Of a stretch of DNA of 64,000 nt, positions 60,330-64,000 are shown piece by piece. The stretch comes from [Actinomadura] parvosata subsp. kistnae. GTDB lineage: Bacteria > Actinomycetota > Actinomycetes > Streptosporangiales > Streptosporangiaceae. The translations under genes and the position numbers were made by a program. The notes beneath the pieces are model-generated. The model was given only the letters and a program-made list of their open reading frames with translations, made no database searches and was not told the DNA's origin. How positions within the stretch are numbered: position 1 is the first letter of the stretch; every line of letters starts with the position of its first letter. The stretch lies in assembly GCF_900323885.1 (NCBI RefSeq), contig NZ_OOHJ01000022.1:1364001-1428000 (forward strand), in the 5' to 3' direction.

Positions 60330-61198
60330 GGGCCCCTCTCCACCCGGTGGCTCTCCACGGCGCTGATCGTCCGCTCGAACGCCTCGTTCGTCCGCTCGTA
60401 GGTGCGCTGGGCGACCGCCACGTACACGGCGTCCAGCACGAACAGCTGCGAGTGCACGGCCGCGAGCCCGCCCAGCCTGAACGTGGTCTCCCTGCTCGCG
60501 GTGGTCAGGACCAGGTCGGCGAGCTCGGCCAGCGGCGAGCGGGCGAAGGAGGTGACGGCGACGGTGAGCGCGCCGTGGCTGCCGGCCTCGGCCAGCGCCT
60601 CCATGACCTCGCGGGTACGGCCCCGGTGGCTGATGCCGATGGCCACGTCGCCCGCCTTCATCAGCGCCGCCTCCGACAGCGCCACGTGCGCGTCGCCGGC
60701 GCTCCAGCCGGGGATGCCGATGCGGCGCAGCCGGCCTTCCAGCATGGTCGCGACGTTCCCGCTGGTGGAGACGCCGACGAGCAGGACGCGCGGCGCGGCC
60801 ACGATGGCGTCGGCCACCTGCGCGACGGCGTCCGGGTCGAGCCCGGCGGCGGTGTCCTGGATGAGCCGGGTGTCGGCGGCGGCCATGACCTCGATGGCGG
60901 CGTCGAGCGGGTCGTCGGGGCCGATCTCGTGCCCGACGCCCGCGCCCCAGCCGGCCTGCGCCGCCCGGCCCGTCTCGGTGGCCAGCGCCACGCGCAGCTC
61001 CGCGTAGCCGGAGAACCCGAAGGCCCGGCAGAACCTGGTCACGGTGGCGGGCGAGCTGCCGGCCCGCTCGGCCAGGGCGATGATGGTCGACCGGGCGGCC
61101 TCGGCGGGGTCTCCGAGAATGACCTCGCCGACCCTGCGCAAAGCCTCCGGCAGGCCGGGTAGTTCCGTTTCGACGCGCGCGAGCGCTCCTGAAGTCAC
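60326..61198 (-). CDS. MurR/RpiR-family transcription regulator
   Basis: A 290-residue regulator: N-terminal HTH (AAARSTIIALAERAGSSPATVTRFCRAFGFSGYAELRVAL) and a C-terminal SIS domain (VLLVGVSTSGNVATMLEGRLRRIG, GISHRGRTREVMEAL). GTG 61198 has GGAAGGAA six bases ahead. It probably senses an amino-sugar phosphate and controls the transporter operon and the divergent kinase. The 80-base intergenic region has GCGAAAATTATTCTTGC (61232-61248), an AT-rich near-palindrome that could be its operator. Confidence 0.88.
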   Translation of the reverse strand: MTSGALARVETELPGLPEALRRVGEVILGDPAEAARSTIIALAERAGSSPATVTRFCRAFGFSGYAELRVALATETGRAAQAGWGAGVGHEIGPDDPLDAAIEVMAAADTRLIQDTAAGLDPDAVAQVADAIVAAPRVLLVGVSTSGNVATMLEGRLRRIGIPGWSAGDAHVALSEAALMKAGDVAIGISHRGRTREVMEALAEAGSHGALTVAVTSFARSPLAELADLVLTTASRETTFRLGGLAAVHSQLFVLDAVYVAVAQRTYERTNEAFERTISAVESHRVERGP

Positions 61199-61231
61199 GA
61201 ATATTCCTTCCGGATACCCGGTCTTCTGGCG

Positions 61232-61248
61232 AAAATTATTCTTGCTTC
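61232..61248. promoter_or_regulatory. Candidate RpiR operator or shared promoter
   Basis: GCGAAAATTATTCTTGC is AT-rich within a GC-rich gap between the divergent RpiR and kinase genes. GAAAAT/ATTC arms are only partial. Assignment is inference. Confidence 0.35.
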
Positions 61249-61277
61249 TTGGTCGCGTCAACCCCCAGACTCGGACC

Positions 61278-62345
61278 GTGACGCAATCGCTAGTGGTCGG
61301 TGTCGACGCCGGCGCCACCTCCACGCGGGTCGCCGTCCACACGCTGGAGGGCACCCGCGTCGGGTACGCGCGGGCGGGCGCGGGCAACCCGACCGCCCAC
61401 GGGCTCGGCAAGGCGCTGTCGGCCCTCGACGAGGCTCTGGGGGCCGCGCTCCCGCCCGGCGGCGGGCCGCGCGTGGTCGCGTCGATGGCGGGCGTGGCCG
61501 GGTACGCCGACGAGGTCGTGCCCGCGCTGGCCGAGGTGTGGGCCGCGCACGGGATCGAGGGGGCGCCCCGGTTCCAGGGCGACGTGCCGATCGCGTACGC
61601 CGCCGGCTCCGCCGAACCCGACGGGTCGCTGCTGCTGTCCGGCACGGGGGCGGCCGCGGCCCGGATCGTGGGGTATGAGCTGGACCTGGTCGCGGACGCC
61701 ATGGGGTGGCTGCTCGGGGACGCCGGCTCCGGGTTCTGGATCGGGCGCCGGGCGGCCAAGGCGCTGGTCGACGCGCTGGATCGCGGGCTGCCGGTGGCGA
61801 CCCTGTTCCCCGGCCCGCCGCCGGACGGGACCGCATCGGGCGAGGCCGCGCCGATCAAGCCCGTGGCGGGTGAGGCCGCAGCGATCGAGCCGGGCACGTC
61901 GGCCGGGCTCGATGCCGAGGGCCTGCTCTTCCGGCTCGTCGGGCAGCACTTCCTGGGCGCCGAGCGGCCGGCCACGCCGCGTGCCGCCGGTGCCCGCATC
62001 GTCCGCCTGGCGCAGGCCGACCACATGCGGCTGGCCGCGCTGTCCTCGCTGGTCAGCGAGGCCGCGGCGGCCGGTGACCCGCTGGCGGTCAAGATCGCGC
62101 ACGAGGCCGCCGACCGGTTGGTGGCGACGCTGCGGCGGGTGCACGTGTCGGGGCCGGTGGTGCTGGCGGGCAGCGTGCTGACGAGCGCGGGCCCCGTACG
62201 GGAGACCGTGCTGGACCTGCTGGCGGGCGAGACGGTGCTGACGGCGCGGGACGCGGCGGGGGCGGCGGCCTGGCTGGCGGCCCGCACCGTCCTCACGGAC
62301 GCTGAGGCCAGGTCGGCGCACGCGGCCTTCACCGCCGCCACCTGA
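61278..62345 (+). CDS. BadF/BadG-type N-acetylglucosamine kinase-like ATPase
   Basis: A 355-residue sugar kinase of the ASKHA fold: VVGVDAGATSTRVAVHTLEG (phosphate 1), VASMAGVAGYADE, LLLSGTGAAAARI and GDAGSGFWIGRRAAKALV (family motif). It probably phosphorylates GlcNAc or a related sugar brought by the transporter. GTG 61278 begins the fold; no ribosome site is visible, so it may be leaderless. A linker of about 25 residues in the middle (PPDGTASGEAAPIKPVAGEAA) is unusual. Three tandem repeats begin just after its stop. Confidence 0.87.
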   Translation: MTQSLVVGVDAGATSTRVAVHTLEGTRVGYARAGAGNPTAHGLGKALSALDEALGAALPPGGGPRVVASMAGVAGYADEVVPALAEVWAAHGIEGAPRFQGDVPIAYAAGSAEPDGSLLLSGTGAAAARIVGYELDLVADAMGWLLGDAGSGFWIGRRAAKALVDALDRGLPVATLFPGPPPDGTASGEAAPIKPVAGEAAAIEPGTSAGLDAEGLLFRLVGQHFLGAERPATPRAAGARIVRLAQADHMRLAALSSLVSEAAAAGDPLAVKIAHEAADRLVATLRRVHVSGPVVLAGSVLTSAGPVRETVLDLLAGETVLTARDAAGAAAWLAARTVLTDAEARSAHAAFTAAT

Positions 62346-62347
62346 GC

Positions 62348-62416
62348 ACGCATCCCCGGAACCGCCAGGCCCACGCATCTCCGGAACCGCCGGGCCCACG
62401 CATCTCGGGAACCGCC
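62348..62416 (+). repeat. 25-bp tandem repeat after a stop codon
   Basis: Copies start at 62348, 62373 and 62398; each has ACGCATC(C/T)C and GGAACCGCC. The first starts two bases after the stop codon of the kinase gene. Confidence 0.9.
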
Positions 62417-62568
62417 GTCTGAGCAGGCATTTCCGATATGTCCGGCGGCTGCGGCGGCGATCGCAGGCTTGACTGGTCGTCTGTTCTCGTCCGGCCGGAG
62501 CGGGCGCTTCGTCTGAAAAGTCGATTCGATTTGAGCGCTCTTGCCCCGCGTTGGCCTATGTTTCTTAC

Positions 62569-63045
62569 GTGCTCGACTACGAAGGGGACACCCACATCTA
62601 CCTCCAGATCGCCGCCATCCTCAGGGAGCGGGTCGCCGGCCTTCCGGCCGGAGAGCCGATACCGAGCGAGGCCGAGATCCAGGAGGAGTTCGGCGTGGCC
62701 AGAACCACCGCCAGGCGGGCGGTGCACGTGCTGCGCGAAGAGGGGCTCATCTACACCGTCCAGGGTGAGGGAGCCTTCGTGGGCCCTTCGACGGGAGCGC
62801 CCCGCAAACAGCGGAAGGTGCCGCTGTACCAGCAGATCGCCTCGGATCTCACGGAGCAGATCAAGGCGGGCAAGTACCAGCCGCGGCGGCCCATCCCGGG
62901 CGAGACCGCGCTGGTGAAGCAGTACGGCGTGGCGCGCGAGACCGTCCGGCGGGCGATGGCGCTGCTGCGGGAGCGCGGCTGGATCTACACGGTCGCGCAG
63001 CGCGGCAGCTACGTCTCCCAGAAGGACTCGTGGCCCGAGAACTGA
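62569..63045 (+). CDS. GntR-type regulator made of two tandem winged-helix domains
   Basis: A 158-residue protein with two complete GntR winged-helix domains and no effector domain. The first is IYLQIAAILRERVAG...IQEEFGVARTTARRAVHVLREEGLIYTV, the second VPLYQQIASDLTEQIKAG...LVKQYGVARETVRRAMALLRERGWIYTV; each ends in a wing. They are internal repeats of about 70 residues. GTG 62569 follows TATGTT by six bases, so the transcript is probably leaderless. It could bind two half-sites by itself. It converges with the permease at 63061 and may control it or the kinase operon (inference). Confidence 0.85.
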   Translation: MLDYEGDTHIYLQIAAILRERVAGLPAGEPIPSEAEIQEEFGVARTTARRAVHVLREEGLIYTVQGEGAFVGPSTGAPRKQRKVPLYQQIASDLTEQIKAGKYQPRRPIPGETALVKQYGVARETVRRAMALLRERGWIYTVAQRGSYVSQKDSWPEN

Positions 63046-63052
63046 CGCCCGG

Positions 63053-63079
63053 GGGCGCGGTCAGCCTTTGACCGCGCCC
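63053..63079. terminator. Bidirectional hairpin between convergent genes
   Basis: GGGCGCGGTCA and TGACCGCGCCC pair over 11 bases with a 5-base loop. It lies at the stop codon of the leftward permease and just after the GntR gene. Confidence 0.6.
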
Positions 63080-63879
63080 GCCGTCATGCCCGTCCCGACG
63101 TGGCGTTGCAGGAACAGGAAGAGCAGCAGCACCGGCAGCGCGAACAGGCTGGCCGCGGCCATGGTCGCGCCCCAGTCGGTGCCGAAGACGTCCCGGAAGG
63201 ACGACAGCCACACGGGCAGCGTGCGCTTGTCCTGATCCTTGATGATCAGCACGTTGACGAACGCGAACTCGTTCCAGGCGGTGATGAACCCGAACAGCGA
63301 GGTGGCCATCAGGCCGGGCGCCAGCAGCGGGAAGACGACGCGGCGGAAGGCCACGACCCGGCTGCACCCGTCCACCTGGGCGGCCTCCTCCAGCTCGGGC
63401 GGGATCGCGGCGAGGAAGCCGCGCAGCGTCACGATGGTGAACGGCAGCGTGATCATGAAGTAGACGCCGGTCAGCATGGCCAGCGAGTCCAGCAGGTCCG
63501 TGTCGCGGGCGATGATGAAGACCGGCACGAGCAGCGCCTCCCAGGGCGCCATCTGCGCGGCGAAGACCGCCACCACGAACGCGCCGCGCCCCCGCCAGCG
63601 CATCCGGGCCACCGCGAAGGCCGCCATCAGCGCCACCACCAGCGCGATCAGCACGGCGCCCGCGGTGACGAGCAGGCTGTTGCGCCAGTAGGTCCAGAAC
63701 CCCGGGGCGTTCACGGCGGTGACGAAGTGGTCGAGGGTGGGGTGGGCGGGCCAGAACGTCGGGGTGTCCGACTGGATGTCGCGGGTGGGCTTGAAGGCGG
63801 TCAGGAACATCCAGTAGACGGGGAAGATCGTGACGATGAGCACCGCGACGGCCGTGGCGTTCAGCGCGAGCCGCTTCAT
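63061..63879 (-). CDS. Sugar ABC transporter permease (MalG-type), second system
   Basis: A 272-residue permease with six membrane segments: MKRLALNATAVAVLIVTIFPVYWMFLTAFKP start and the EAA loop ELEEAAQVDGCSRVVAFRRVVFPLLAPG. It is distinct from the first permease and belongs to a second importer that continues past the window. It overlaps the upstream gene's stop (ATGA). Ligand unknown. Confidence 0.9.
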   Translation of the reverse strand: MKRLALNATAVAVLIVTIFPVYWMFLTAFKPTRDIQSDTPTFWPAHPTLDHFVTAVNAPGFWTYWRNSLLVTAGAVLIALVVALMAAFAVARMRWRGRGAFVVAVFAAQMAPWEALLVPVFIIARDTDLLDSLAMLTGVYFMITLPFTIVTLRGFLAAIPPELEEAAQVDGCSRVVAFRRVVFPLLAPGLMATSLFGFITAWNEFAFVNVLIIKDQDKRTLPVWLSSFRDVFGTDWGATMAAASLFALPVLLLFLFLQRHVGTGMTAGAVKG

Positions 63880-64000
63880 GAGCGCACCATCCGGCGCAGG
63901 TTGGCGACCAGGGCGACGGCCAGGAGGAGGACGGTCAGCATGGCGACCGCCGAGCCGAGGTCGTAGCGGTGCAGCACCCGGGCGATCTTGAACGCGTACA
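63876..64000 (-). CDS. Sugar ABC transporter permease, C-terminal part (cut by window end)
   Basis: The last 40 codons of a gene that begins beyond the window. The end reads through VLHRYDLGSA and a hydrophobic helix LLLAVALVANL to RMVRS; this is the last membrane segment and basic tail of a MalF-type permease. The stop overlaps the ATG of the MalG-type gene by ATGA, so they are one operon. Confidence 0.75.
   Translation of the reverse strand, partial: YAFKIARVLHRYDLGSAVAMLTVLLLAVALVANLRRMVRS

Noticed and set aside
1..64000. tRNA, rRNA, insertion sequences, integrase or att sites
   Set aside because: I saw no cloverleaf, rRNA signature, transposase motif or terminal inverted repeat.

Overview
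The window is very GC-rich actinomycete DNA. Many genes start with GTG, several sit 6-7 bases behind a -10 hexamer with no leader, and operons overlap by ATGA or TGATG junctions. The mix of a KstR2/ipd cholesterol C/D-ring cluster, an NgcEFG-like sugar uptake operon, small Asn-rich secreted proteins and STAND/protease genes fits a filamentous actinomycete, perhaps of the Nonomuraea/Streptosporangiaceae type. That assignment is inference; there is no rRNA gene here to test it.

Layout. 0-10 kb: a membrane protein, then a short-subunit acyl-CoA dehydrogenase, a hypothetical gene, and a rightward run of LLM oxidoreductase, degenerate ligase, FadD3-like ligase, truncated ligase, FprA-type reductase and aldolase-like protein. 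Two of its promoters carry KstR2-type operators. 10.1-10.8 kb: cutC. 10.9-19.2 kb: a two-armed cassette. Leftward: a 40-residue peptide gene too short for standard ORF calling, a YcaO enzyme, a membrane NACHT NTPase and a leaderless-of-signal subtilase. Rightward: a trypsin-like protease fused to an alpha/beta hydrolase, then an EEP-fold nuclease/phosphatase. This looks like a conflict or RiPP-type system. 19.2-25.2 kb: a leftward three-gene operon encoding a catalase-like/alpha-dioxygenase fusion, a nitroreductase-like protein and a ThDP enzyme, which suggests fatty-acid oxygenation. 25.4-27.6 kb: an acetyltransferase, a GntR regulator, a small ORF and a strongly structured 3' region with an intrinsic terminator.

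27.7-48.3 kb: the main steroid-ring region. Divergent DUF35/thiolase and flavin reductase-fadE-SDR operons share a two-operator promoter region. After unrelated genes (PadR pair, DUF2252, SDR, ATP-grasp, two secreted paralogues, NIPSNAP) come an SDR, echA20, ipdA, ipdB, ipdC, then a pentapeptide protein, nagZ-like, phoD-like, fadA6, kstR2 and an AlkD-like gene. Six close matches to the KstR2 operator (AnCAAGnnCTTGnT) lie at 844, 2755, 29342, 29449, 38766 and 46821, plus a weak one before kstR2. FadD3 activates the HIP intermediate, the FadE and SDR enzymes carry out beta-oxidation of the remaining side chain, EchA20 opens ring D, IpdAB opens ring C, IpdC acts as a flavin reductase at the ring step, and FadA6 does the final thiolysis.

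48.3-56.3 kb: a LysR regulator divergent from metE (two one-base losses in G runs), a MarR/SnoaL divergent pair, an acetyltransferase, an AAA-ATPase with a PD-(D/E)XK-like tail and an aminoglycoside phosphotransferase-like kinase. 56.3-64 kb: an amino-sugar locus (two permeases, Tat lipoprotein binding protein, SIS protein, RpiR regulator, divergent BadF-type kinase), a tandem double-wHTH GntR regulator, and the start of a second sugar ABC transporter cut by the window end.
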